Below are positions 11,859 to 21,797 of a stretch of 45,440 nucleotides of DNA, one piece after another. The position numbers were made by a program, and so were the translations under genes. The notes below the pieces were generated by a model that was not told the DNA's origin, made no database searches, and saw only the letters and a program-made list of their open reading frames with translations. Positions within the stretch are counted from its first letter, which is position 1, and each line of letters begins with the position of its first letter. The DNA lies in assembly GCA_001179505.1 (NCBI GenBank), contig CDMY01000246.1:1-45440 (forward strand), in the 5' to 3' direction. This DNA is from Vitrella brassicaformis (lineage: Eukaryota > Sar > Vitrellaceae).

Positions 11859-11873
11859 CTACCCCCCCTCCAC
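11808..11873 (-). repeat. G-tract array over the ABHD17 stop codon (G-quadruplex candidate)
   Basis: On the + strand this is a tandem pyrimidine array built from variants of TTGCCCTCCCCGCCCTCC. The coding-sense strand of the neighbouring gene therefore carries many runs of three or more G separated by 1-4 bases. The gene's TAG (11861-11859) lies inside the array. Confidence 0.7.
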
Positions 11874-13792
11874 CTCTGTTGCGTCATGCTCACACCCCTC
11901 AGATATGCACGACCGCACACCGTCATCATTGTCCCCTCCTCCAACGGAACCCCGACCGTTCAGCAGCAGCCCCTCCTCACCCGTACACACCGTCGCACCA
12001 GGTAACGCCATATGCGCCCGATGTTCGTGGTCATCGTCCGCTGACGCCGATGCAGCTGCAGTAGCTGCAGTAGCTGTTGCTGCTGCAGCTGCCTGTGCGC
12101 GGTGGGAAGGGCCGCCCACACCGACATCGGTGATGCGGGCGTGCATCCCCATGCCCAGGTCAATGGCGGAGGGCTCGTTGGGGGGAATGGTGGCGCCCGT
12201 CGATGCGGCGTCGTATGCGTCCGTGGCGATGTTGCTCGTCTGCACACTGATAGCCGACAGGGCGTCGACAGATGCCGGCACCGAGGGGAGGTTGACGCGC
12301 ATAGAGGTTGGCGACCGGCCGCTGGTCGACGCGACGGCAGCCCTCTCGCCCACAGCCACCAGGGCGCTCCCGCTGCCCCCGTCCTCATAGCTGTTGGAAT
12401 GGGCGTAAACAGGCAGAGCCACGTGCGCCGAGCTCAGCTCCACCTCTCCATAAGCGTCGGCGGGGAACCGTGTGCCCTCTGACGGCGGCCCACCCGGCGG
12501 CAGCACCCCAGACACCGAGAAAGACACCTCACCGTCATCTGCCGGCACGTCCGACCGCGGCATGTCCCCTCCGTCCCCTCCCTCCGTCACCGAATGCACC
12601 GTCAGCGCCAGGTGCGTGTGGATCGACTCGGGCGGGTCATGCGCACCCGTCACGGGCGACTCGATGACCGGCGAGGGCGGGTCCCTCTGCGTCACTTCTG
12701 AGGGCGGCCCGGGGGGGCCCGAGGGCGCCGAGCTGACAGAGAGGGCGTCTGTGCCGATGGAGAGGGAGAGGGACGGCGGGGGGCGGGGCATGCGCAGGCA
12801 GAACGAGACGAAGTCGAGGACCCGCCTGGCGTACTCGCGCCGGAACCTGACCTCGATGTCGTTGTGCTCTGCGTTGGGCACCCACCATGGCCTGATGGAC
12901 TTGCTACCCGCGGCCTCGTGCAGCAGTCGGCCGTGGTGGAAGGGCACCTCCCTGTCACAGGTGCCGTGGATGACCAGCACGTTGCACCGGATCCGCTTGA
13001 GCTTCTCCACATTGCGGTAGAGGTCGAACCAGGGGCCGCGCTTGAGCGGGCGAAAGATGCGCAGCCCGCTGGCAATGGCCGAGTGCAGAATGAGGCCGGC
13101 CACGGGGCACTTGGGGTCGGCAGCAAGGTCGCATGAGGGGCCGGAGCCAACCGACTGGCCGTAGAGGATGATCAGGGAGGGCGCCACGCTGAGGTCCTCG
13201 GTGGCGTAGCGGTATGCGAGCCGGATGTCCCTGTAAGTGGACTTCTCGGATGGGAGAGGCGCGGCAGAGAGGCCGTACCCGCTGTACTCGTACGCCAGGA
13301 TGTTGGCCTTGACGTTCTTGGACAAATTGAACAAGTTGGGCTGACGTCAGTCAACACACAGCACACAGCAAAGTACACACACACAGAGATACATGGCGCC
13401 TCTCTCTCTCTCTCCCTCCCTCTCCCCCTTGTGTGTGTCCCTGTCCTCACCGTCATGAAGCCGATATCAGTCGAATTGCCGTGCGAGAAGATGATGAGCG
13501 GCGTGTTCTGGATGTCCCTCTGCGTGTGCCTGAAGAGGAAGGCCGGTATCCTGTGCCGCCCCTTGCCCAGCCACACGTGGTGCAGCTGCACCTTGGGCGC
13601 GTCCGACAGCGACAGACCCCGTATGTCAATGCGGTTGACCCCATGCACCAGGTACACGACGTCATCGTCGCCGTCCTTCTCCACTGCATAGCCCTCCGGC
13701 CTGGGGGGGAAGTATGCGAGGCGTCGGATGATGCGGTTTCGGCATCCCGTGACTGTGAGGCATCCGAGGCAGCAAAGCAGCCCACTGGACAT
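11859..13792 (-). CDS. ABHD17-like alpha/beta hydrolase (probable protein depalmitoylase) with a long C-terminal tail
   Basis: Two exons, 13792-13451 and 13340-11859, give 607 residues. The start MSSGLLCCLGCLTVTGC is a cysteine cluster like the palmitoylated membrane anchor of ABHD17 enzymes. The hydrolase fold follows: the HG oxyanion region (IIFSHGNSTDIGFM), nucleophile Ser177 (LYGQSVGSGP), Asp243 (IHGTCDREVPFHHG) and His273 (PNAEHNDIEV). ABHD17 enzymes remove palmitate from membrane-bound proteins such as Ras at the plasma membrane. The catalytic part ends near residue 300. The remaining 300 residues are a Ser/Pro/Gly/Ala-rich tail of low complexity that ordinary ABHD17 proteins (about 310 residues) lack. 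The frame continues upstream to a TTG, but ATG 13792 gives the expected Cys-rich start. The end of the tail is uncertain because a further intron cannot be excluded. Confidence 0.85.
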
Positions 13793-14412
13793 GGGCTCGG
13801 GGGGATGGCCGAGGGAGAGGCCGTCGTCCTGCTCGACCACCGCTGCCTCCTCCAGCCGCTGCCGCGGTAAGGATGCTGGGTCCAATGTACGGCGGGTGAC
13901 GTAGGCCTACCGAAAGAAAAAAGTCACCTAGGTCACAAGAGTTCGGTGGGTGCAAAGGCAACTTCCTTACGTGAGTCACAGGGATAAGCGCCAGGAAGAG
14001 CCGTCAGGGAGATGATGGTCTTCGGTATTGGTGCTCAGATCTGCAGACAGAGACAAGGACACAGCCATTGGGCGTTCCCATGCCTTGACGCCCCTCAGAA
14101 GGCTCTCTGCAGGGCATTCACAGGGTTTTTCCCCTTCTTTCGCCCACACCCTGAATGCCCTGAGGCTTCACCTTTCGCCTGTCAACCTTGAATCTCCCCT
14201 GATGCTTCGGTTCGGTATGCAACTCCTGTGGGCGAAAAGGTGGAGAAAACACCAAACCAGCAGAGTGCTGATCGATTTGCAGGCACAGACAGCCTGGCAT
14301 TGTGACCCACCTGGGACAGTTCCTTCTTGCAGCCTTCACGTATGGAGGAAACGGATTCCTCCTCACTGCGAGCTATAGAGCTCGCACACGCCGGTGGTTC
14401 CAGATCTCCCTG
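13793..14412. promoter_or_regulatory. Divergent promoter between ABHD17-like and PDC-E2
   Basis: These 620 bases contain no supported gene. A perfect inverted repeat, TGCGAGCT-ATAG-AGCTCGCA, lies at 14367-14386, only 27 nt before the E2 start codon. The central ATAG makes a stem with a four-base loop possible in DNA or RNA. Confidence 0.55.
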
Positions 14413-17400
14413 ATGATGAGGGCGGGGCATCTTCTCGTGGCTCTCCTGGCCACGCTCTGCCCATATGCATCATCATTTCGGCTGCACACTCCCGCCGGGC
14501 TCACTGCGAGGGCACCAATGGCCCGCGGCAGCGTCCATCGCAGCGGAAGAGTGCGGTGGGTGTCCATGCAGGGCGCATCGACGGCGACTGTCGTTGCGCA
14601 CGACATATTCATGCCGGCCCTGAGCAGCACGATGAATGAGGGCAAGATCGTGCAGTGGACCAAGGAGGAGGGTGATTTCATCGCCAAGGGGGACATCGTC
14701 ATGGTGGTCGAGTCGGACAAAGCCGACATGGAAGTCGAGAGCTTCTCAGAGGTCAGCACCTCATGACACACATAACATAGTGAGTGCAGCTGCAGATCGA
14801 GATCTTCTCCTTCTTCTTGTGTTTGCCAGGGTTATCTTGCAAAGAAGCTCGTGGATGCGGGCGGGACGGCCAATGTGGGCGAGACGGTCGGCCTCATAGC
14901 CGAATCCAAGGACGACATCGCGGCCGTGGCAGGCGGGCTCGGCTCCATCCCATCTGGCGATGCCAACCGGCACGACGGCACCACGACCGTCCGGATCCCC
15001 CCATCGCCCACCGCCCCATCGGACAGCGCCGGTGTGCCCGAGACCTTCATGGACGAGGCCGCCATCGCACAGATCGGCGCGCGAGAGGTCTTCATGCCAG
15101 CGTTGAGCAGCACGATGACTGAGGGGAAGGTGGCCAAGTGGCTCAAAGGGGAGGGCGATCGGGTGGAGGTGGGCGACGTGGTGATGGTGGTCGAGTCGGA
15201 CAAGGCCGACATGGACGTCGAAAGCTTTGAAGAGGTTGGGGGGGTGTGGCACCACGCACATGAGAGGATTGACGTGATTTCTGTGATGATTGATGATCGA
15301 TGGATTCAGGGATACCTTGCGAAGATCCTGGTGCCTGAGGGCTCGACGGCTCGCGTGGGCGAGACCTGTGCTCTCATCGCCGACACACAAGAGAAGATCG
15401 ACGTCGTCCGTTCAGCCGGCGTGCAGGCCATCGCATCAGGCTCCGGCAGCCGACACGACGGCACGACGGCCGTGTATGACCGGTCCGAGTCGCCCGCAGC
15501 GCCCGCCACCCCTGTGCAGGCGGCCCCTGTGGTGCTCGCCCCCTCGGTGCCGACCACTGATTTGTTCATGCCAGCCTTGAGCAGCACCATGACGGAGGGC
15601 AAGGTGACGCAGTGGCTCAAAAAGGTGGGTGACAAGGTGAATGTGGGCGAGATGGTCATGGTGGTCGAGTCGGACAAGGCCGACATGGAAGTCGAGAGCT
15701 TTGAAGAGGTCGGGGGGCCAATAACATGTCACGGCCAGGCATTCCTGGAATATTTCGTTCGTTGATGTCATTCGTTGTGTGTCGTTTGGTCGTTCAGGGG
15801 TATATTGCCAAGGTGCTGGTCGACGCGGGCGATGTGGCCAATGTGGGTGACCCAGTGGCACTGCTTGTCCAGTCGCCAGAAGACATCGACAAAGTCACAG
15901 CCGCTCCCAGGACCGGTGCACAGCCGGCCGTCCCACCCCCTGCTGCGCCCGCGGCAGCCGCAGCAACAGCAGCCGCAGCGGCCGGCCTCCCCGCCCCCTC
16001 CCGCCCCGTCATCTCTTTCGCAGCAGTCGACACGGGCAAGTACGCCAACGGCTTTGTGCCACCAACGTCTCTCGACCAGGATGTGAGGGCGCAGCTGCCC
16101 CCAGGGTATGACCCCGACACGGTGGCGGCGGTCTATCTCGACCAGCTCAGGTCAACGGCGCAGGGCCGGGCCTTCCTGGAGGACCTTGACTCGACCCCCA
16201 GGGGCCAGAAGGAGCTGCAGCTGATGCTGGAGCGGGTCAAGATCAGGGCGCCGCCACTGGGGGCACTGGTGCCACCAGATCAGGCCATTTCGGGCAGTCT
16301 CTTCCGCGAGAGCCCCCACGTCCGGGATCTGGCCGACAAGGCCGGCATCGACCTGTCGACGGTCAGCGGCTCAGGTCCGGGCGGCAGGATCCTCCCGCAA
16401 GACATCGCTGAGGCGGCATCGGGGAAGCGTGAGCACTGGGGCAAGGATGAGTACTACCAGCAGAAAAAGGCAGTATGGACGCCCGCTGAGGGTGTGGTGG
16501 CGGCCACACCGATGGCACGGCGGCTGGCCAAGGAGAAGGGCGTCGATCTGTCGAGCGTCAGAGGCACGGGCAACTTCGGCAGAGTGACTGGCGACGACGT
16601 CAGGAGGGCTCTCGGCATGCCAGTGGAGAAGGAGGAGCCAAGGCCAGCAGCGCCCCCCTCCAAACCAGCACCACCAGCACCAGCCGGCAGGCCATCAGCA
16701 GCCAAGGAGACGGCTCCCGTGAAGCCGATGGCGGCTGGTTTGGCGGCCATGGATGGCATGCAGAAGGCCGTGGCGCGCAACATGGAGGCGACGGTGTCTG
16801 TGCCGGTCTTCCGGGTGTCGAGGGCGATCGTCACGGATGCCTTCGATCAGCTGTACAAGGTGACGTGACTGATGACGGCTGCAGCAGACAAGAGATAAAT
16901 ACATGTCTGTCTGTCTCTGCGCGTTGCGCGTGTGTGTGTCTGGTCCAGGATGTGAAGGAGAAGGGCGTGACGGTGTCTGCATTGCTCGCCAAGGCTGTCG
17001 CCCTCACACTCGAGAAGGTGAGGAAGGAAGTCAACACACATCCACACACACATTACATCAATACACACGTATTTCGTGTGCAGCATCCCATCTTGAACGC
17101 CGCATATGACGTTGCCAATGGCGGCAGCATCAGGTGGGCCGCACCAACCACAGAGACACACACGAAAAGGCGAGAAAGGTACGCAGGAATCTCTTTTGTT
17201 GGTGCACACTTGCAGGCATCCTGGTGAGGTGAATGTGGCGATGGCTGTGGCTCTCGATGGCGGCCTCCTCACCCCCGTGCTCAAGCAGGCCAACGCGGTC
17301 GACATATTCCAGCTGTCAAGAGACTGGAAGGTGACACACGAGACACGCAGACATACATCCAATCAGGACGACCCAATTTGTGATGCTTGTCTGTGTGTGC

Positions 17401-18020
17401 TGCAGGAGTTGGTCAACAAGGCCCGCGACAAGAAGCTCGGTGCGGCAGAGATGAGCACCGGCACCTTCTACATCTCAAACCTGGGCATGATGGGCGTCAA
17501 CCAGGTGGGTGCGCTGCACTCGCAAGCTCTGCCGCACCAGTGGCTGTCTATGTCCTGATGTTGGTTCGCGTGTCGTGATGATCAGATGGACCCCATTTTG
17601 CCCCCGGGTGTGGGCGCCATCATGGGTGTCGGCGCCGCAATACCAAGGGTCACTGTGCAGGTGAGTGTGCGGACACGACCCGCATCGTGTACCATCTCTG
17701 TCGGTGTGAATGAATGTGTGTTGTGTTGGTTTGGTTTGGTTTGGTTGTTGGCAGGGTAATGGCTTCATCGGGGTGCAGAAGGAGATGACAGTGACGCTCA
17801 CATGCGACCACAGGCACATCTATGGCGCAGATGCAGCCGCATTCCTACAGGTGACAGACAGACAGCACACTCACCGAACAACCGATTGACGGGCCGACTA
17901 ATACGCACTTATTTCTCTGCCTGCCTGCCTGCCTGCCTGCCTGTGTGTTGTTGACTGACTGACACGCAGGACCTGGCCCATTTAATGGAGAACGATCCAC
18001 AGAGGCTCCTGATGGGGTGA
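14413..18020 (+). CDS. Plastid pyruvate dehydrogenase E2 (dihydrolipoamide acetyltransferase) with three lipoyl domains
   Basis: Eleven exons join in frame: 14413-14751, 14830-15234, 15310-15708, 15798-16859, 16949-17017, 17084-17133, 17216-17330, 17406-17504, 17586-17660, 17755-17850 and 17970-18020. They give 919 residues. The N-terminus is a signal peptide ending CPYASSFRLHTPAG. The Phe just after the cleavage point is the mark of red-algal-type complex plastid targeting. Three lipoyl domains follow, each with the lipoylated Lys in VESDKADM (Lys103, Lys238, Lys371). Then come two E3/E1-binding domains (DLADKAGIDLSTVSGSGPGG near 555; RLAKEKGVDLSSVRGTG near 622) and the acyltransferase core, ending in the plastid-type DHRHIYGADAAAFLQD. 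The enzyme transfers acetyl from E1 to CoA, feeding plastid fatty-acid synthesis. Start: two adjacent ATGs, 14413 and 14416. Confidence 0.95.
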
Positions 18021-18433
18021 TAGATGATGCAAGAATGGGCGGTGACTGTCTGTTGACGTACCAATGAGCGTTGTCTGCGAACGAAGCGCTTTCTCGCCGG
18101 CCAGGAGAGGCTGATGGGGTTTTTTGAAATGATTTGCAATTGGCCGAACATGATGATCGCATCGTTACTTACTGCATGCACTCATACACTTGTGCGTTTG
18201 TGCCGTGTCTTGTTGTTGTGTGATTGCTGTGATGGATTTTGACGATGAGACTGCGTATGTGCGTGGTGATGGGTGATCAATCAACATCATGTACAGACAG
18301 TGCACAGACACCGCACATGCGTCAAAAAGACGCAGAAGCGACCCATGCCGCTGCCCGCGATCAGTCCCCTCCGCCCTAGGCAGATTGCGAAAAGGCAGTG
18401 AACGTGGTAAAGTCGACTTCCTTCCCTCCATAA
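18021..18433. other. Intergenic region between PDC-E2 and tRNA-Gly
   Basis: The 413 bases contain the E2 3' flank with TGTTGTT and poly-T (18119-18125) stretches. No exon, promoter element or repeat array is supported here. Confidence 0.5.
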
Positions 18434-18504
18434 GCATCTGTGGTCTAGTGGTAGAATACGCCGTTGCCATCGGCGTGACCCGTGTTCGATTCACGGCAGA
18501 TGCA
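18434..18504 (+). tRNA. tRNA-Gly (anticodon GCC)
   Basis: A 71-nt cloverleaf. The acceptor stem GCATCTG pairs with CAGATGC, with discriminator A. The D-loop region is TGGTCTAGTGGTA (internal A box). The anticodon stem CGCCG/CGGCG carries loop TTGCCAT with anticodon GCC at 18466-18468. The T arm is CCGTGTTCGATTCACGG (B box GTTCGATTC). There is no intron. It reads GGC and GGU glycine codons. A short T run at 18551-18554 could serve as the Pol III terminator. Confidence 0.95.
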
Positions 18505-19069
18505 CTTATATACTGTGCATGGATCCATTGCCAAACATTCCCTTACCGCCTTTTCCGCTTTCCCGCCTTTGCCGCTTTTTCCTCCCTTGCCACCCTTGCC
18601 GCCACCGCTTCTGCTTGACACGCCTCCTTTCGGGAAGTGGGTTTAGGGTAGGGTTTAGGGCTCAGGGTTTGGGGTTCAAAGCGTGGGGTTGTGTCCAAAA
18701 TGCGAGATGCGGCAGCGGCGGTTTGTCCATGAGTGTTTTGATGCGCGTTGTGTGTGTCTGTTTCGTTTTCGCCTTGGTGAGAGTGGACAGAATGAATGAT
18801 GGCACGAAGAGGAATGCATAAAATGAGCGTCACCAAGTATCAGACAAGCATCAAAGTAATTCATCCATTCACCGATGCATCAATGAATCAATCAATGAGA
18901 GTCAATCAATCCATCCATCTCGCTGAGACGCGCGGCTGATTTGTTGCAAAGCCGTGACGCACTCGCCCTTCTCAGTGGGTTCTGGCGTGTCCGGCGCACT
19001 GTCATCCGTCGCTGCCGACTCGCTGGCCAGTCTGGTCGACGGCAGGGATATGTGGAGGCGGCCCGGTCC
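18505..19069. other. Intergenic region with pyrimidine-rich and telomere-like sequence
   Basis: This runs from the tRNA to the stop of the adenylating-enzyme fragment. It begins with a CCGCCTTTTCC/CCTTTGCC-like pyrimidine array (18541-18612), followed by the TTTAGGG-like stretch described separately. AATCAATC-rich repeats follow near 18868-18915. I see no supported coding exon. Confidence 0.5.
18641..18676 (+). repeat. Degenerate interstitial TTTAGGG telomere-type repeat
   Basis: Two perfect GTTTAGGG units (18641-18648 and 18653-18660), separated by TAGG, are followed by variants CTCAGGG and TTTGGGG. TTTAGGG is the telomere unit of plants and of chromerid algae. The array is far too short to be a working telomere. 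Confidence 0.6.
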
Positions 19070-19705
19070 TCAGTGTGGCTGGTTGACGTTGACGCTGGCC
19101 ACCTCACCTCCGTCAGTGGGCACCGACGGGGCGGACGCCTCGTGTGTGTCACAGACTCCTCCATCATCCCCTCCACTGGCGGGGTGCGGCTGCTGCTGCA
19201 TGGAGCCGCTCGCAGAGTGGTCGTTCTGGTATTGGAACACGATGCCCTTGAGTTGGCCGTCAGTGAGCTCAGCCTTGATGCGCTTCCGCGTGATAAAGCC
19301 GCTTGTTGTCTTGGGGATGGTCCGTGGGGCGAGAAGGATCACCCTGGCGACCAGCAGGCCCACCTGCGTCTGAACCGTCCGGCAGATGGCCTGACAGATG
19401 GCCGTGTACTCGTCCTTCTTCCACCGCGGCAGATGGTGATGGAAGAGCCGCCTGTACCACGACGCCTCGGCGTTTCTGACCTCGGCGACCACCACGAGGA
19501 GCTCACCCTGGCACTCGCCCGCTGCCGCTGCTGTTGTGGTGGTGCCGCCGTTGGCGTCGGTCGAGAAGGCGGCGCAGCACCCTGGCCTGACGGCCTCGTG
19601 GCATCCCTCCACTGCCTCCTCGATGTCCTGAGGGCGGTAGTTTCGGCCGCGGACTATCACCATGTCCGGAACCACCAGCTGCGGATCCACCAGCTGCGGA
19701 TCCAT
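19070..19705 (-). CDS. Stand-alone C-terminal domain of a fatty-acyl-AMP ligase/acyl-CoA ligase-like enzyme
   Basis: A single exon gives 211 residues. It begins at the hinge of the ANL superfamily: MVIVRGRNYRPQDIEEAVE matches the 'RN.YP.DIE' segment of fatty-acyl-AMP ligases. It then runs through ELLVVVAEVR, a helix around CQAICRTVQTQVGLLVARVI and LLAPRTIPKTTSGFITRKRI, followed by LTDGQLKGIVFQYQ. The whole N-terminal AMP-binding core is absent. The start ATG lies 42 nt downstream of a promoter element seen at other genes, so this looks like a transcription unit rather than a missed exon. The catalytic Lys of the 'PKTTSGK' motif is Phe, so adenylation in the usual way is not possible. It may be a pseudogene remnant, or a protein kept for binding or regulation. 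A duplicated 15-bp unit encodes DPQLV twice at the start. Confidence 0.6.
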   Translation of the reverse strand: MDPQLVDPQLVVPDMVIVRGRNYRPQDIEEAVEGCHEAVRPGCCAAFSTDANGGTTTTAAAAGECQGELLVVVAEVRNAEASWYRRLFHHHLPRWKKDEYTAICQAICRTVQTQVGLLVARVILLAPRTIPKTTSGFITRKRIKAELTDGQLKGIVFQYQNDHSASGSMQQQPHPASGGDDGGVCDTHEASAPSVPTDGGEVASVNVNQPH

Positions 19706-20273
19706 CGCCTTTCCCGCCTTTCCCGGCTCTTCGCTTCTCTGGGAAGCTGCGAGCTTAGCTCGCAGTCCGGTCCCAGGGAAACGACAAAGGTTTAGTGCTG
19801 AATGAGGCGCGTGCACATCCCAATGGCGTCATGCAGGTGAAAGGAGCGCAAACCAGTGACGAAGCGTTGAAGCATTGATCTGTACGTGTCGGTGTGTGGT
19901 GTGTCAGATTCAGGCAGATCCCATCTTTCAGCCTGTGCGGTGTCCGCAGCGGCCCTGAAGCGCCGCCCTTGACACGTACAACACCATCAGAGAGGGCGCG
20001 GGGTGATGATAGAGAGAGCTCTTTGGATCTCTCGCTTCCTTGGTATCTCTCCTGTACGGCTCACCTCCTTCGCTCGGCTAAAGGACACGGCAGGCTGAAA
20101 GGAGGGCAGCGGGAGACCATCCATCCCTAAACCAACTCAGCCAGCCACAGCAAAGCAAACACTTCCCTCTCCCAAGGAACTACCAGATCATCGCCATCTT
20201 CTTTGCCGCCCTCCGCCTACTGCATCTCTTCGCCTGCTGACCGCTCGTCAACCAACAGCCCCCTCTGGCAATA
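19706..20273. promoter_or_regulatory. Divergent promoter between the adenylating-domain gene and the oocyst-wall-like gene
   Basis: A perfect inverted repeat, CTGCGAGCT-T-AGCTCGCAG, lies at 19747-19765, 42 nt upstream of the minus-strand ATG. No matching site is obvious close to the plus-strand start at 20274, where a CT-rich leader (20160-20270) occurs instead. No gene is seen in these 568 bases. Confidence 0.5.
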
Positions 20274-21797
20274 ATGAAGGCTGCAATCGTCCTCTGCGCA
20301 TCGGCCATTCTACTGTCGTGTCCGACCCCGGCCGCCTCGCAGACCCCTGACGGCTATCAGCAGCAGCATGGTGTGTGTCACAAGAAAGAGAATGTCCATT
20401 ACGAGTGCCCTCGCGGCTACACTTATGACGATGAGAGCCTCAAGTGCATCAAACACGACCACATGGAGCCCTATACCTACTGCCCAAAGGTGGGTTAAAC
20501 GCACAAGGGAAAAGTACAAGCTGACATGAATGTGAATTGGTTTCCCTCGTGTGTGTCTGTGTGTTGCGTGTGCAGGGCACCAAAGAGACTGCCGATGGCT
20601 GCGTTAAGTATGTGTATCAGAAGAAGACGCCCTACTGCGAACACGGCAAGCTCGAGGGCCACAAGTGCATCCATCGCAAGTACACTGACGCCGAATACCA
20701 GTGCAAAGACGGCTACTCGTTTACTCATGACAAGAGCAAGTGCTTCGCCGACAAGTACACGGCCAAGCTCCACAAGTGCCCCGGTGGCTATGAGCTGACC
20801 AAGGACAAGAAGAACTGCATCAAGCACATCTATGCCGATCTCAAGTACTACTGTCCGAAGGTGAGTCATCACACCACACACACGACATTGAGCAAACAGA
20901 GGTGTGCATTGCCTTCTGTGTGTGTCTGTCAGCATTCGTATGCGACGGCCAAGGGCTGCAAGGTGACCACATACGAGGCGAAGGTCCCCTACTGCCACCA
21001 GGGCTACCTGGAGGGCGGCAAGTGTGTGGTCATCAAACACAGCTACCACTCCTATTACCCCAAGTGCAAGCAGGGCTACTCGTTCCGACGCCACAAGTGC
21101 GTCCTCGAGAGCTACCATGACGCGCGATACAAGTGCCCCCGTGGCTTCGCCTTCACTGACGACCAGAGCAAGTGCTACGTGGACAAGTACGTCGCCAAGC
21201 TGCGCGAGTGCCCCCACGGCTACAAGTGGAGCAGACACGACAGCAAATGCGTCAGATACGAATACGCCGACCTGAAGTACTACTGCCCAAAGGTGAGCGG
21301 ACAGGACAGATCAGCGGATGCACACTTGCAGACAGAATGCATGTGGCAGTTACGTTACCCATCTGTTCTGTTGCGTGTCTGTGTCTGCGATTCAGCACTC
21401 GGTGCTGACGCACAAGGGGTGCAAGTCGACCATTTATGAGGCCAAGGCACCCTACTGCACACACGGCAATCTGGAGGGCGACCACAAGTGTGTCGTCGAA
21501 GAAGCCTTCCTCGTCGACTATGAGTGCCCTGACGGCTATCAACTGACCAAGGACAGCAGCAAGTGCTATGCCAAGACGTTTGTGGACATCAAGTACTCGT
21601 GCGTGGACGGCTACAAGCTGTCCGAGGAGAAGGACAAGTGCGTCAAGGCGCTGTATGCTGACGTGGCCCACAAATGCCTTAAGGGCAAGCTGACTTTGAT
21701 AGCTGGCAGCTCTGGGTATGCCCCCGTGTGCTGCATCGACCTCTACTATGTTGGCAACGGCAGCAAATCCATCCGGGGCGGCAACACATTCCACTGA
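20274..21797 (+). CDS. Secreted oocyst-wall-type cysteine-repeat protein
   Basis: Four exons, 20274-20489, 20576-20860, 20933-21292 and 21396-21797, give 420 residues. Residues 1-22 are a signal peptide (MKAAIVLCASAILLS to AAS). The rest is a chain of short modules with the pattern C-P-x-G-Y ... K-C-x(6-12)-Y-x-C, for example YECPRGYTYDDESLKC, HKCPGGYELTKDKKNC and YECPDGYQLTKDSSKC. This is the pattern of apicomplexan oocyst wall protein (COWP/OWP) repeats, in which regular disulfides make a resistant cyst wall. The content is Lys-, Tyr- and Cys-rich, and the Tyr could allow dityrosine cross-links. Each of the first three exons ends at the same place, Tyr-Cys-Pro-Lys, with a phase-0 intron. 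A wall or surface role in a cyst or sporangium is inferred. Confidence 0.8.

Noticed and set aside
12472-13020. A plus-strand frame of 182 residues opposite the ABHD17-like gene
   Set aside because: The opposite strand carries the full hydrolase catalytic set, so this is a shadow frame.
18541-18612. The pyrimidine-rich array considered as a coding or mobile-element relic
   Set aside because: There is no terminal repeat, no target duplication and no protein signal. It looks like simple sequence next to the tRNA.
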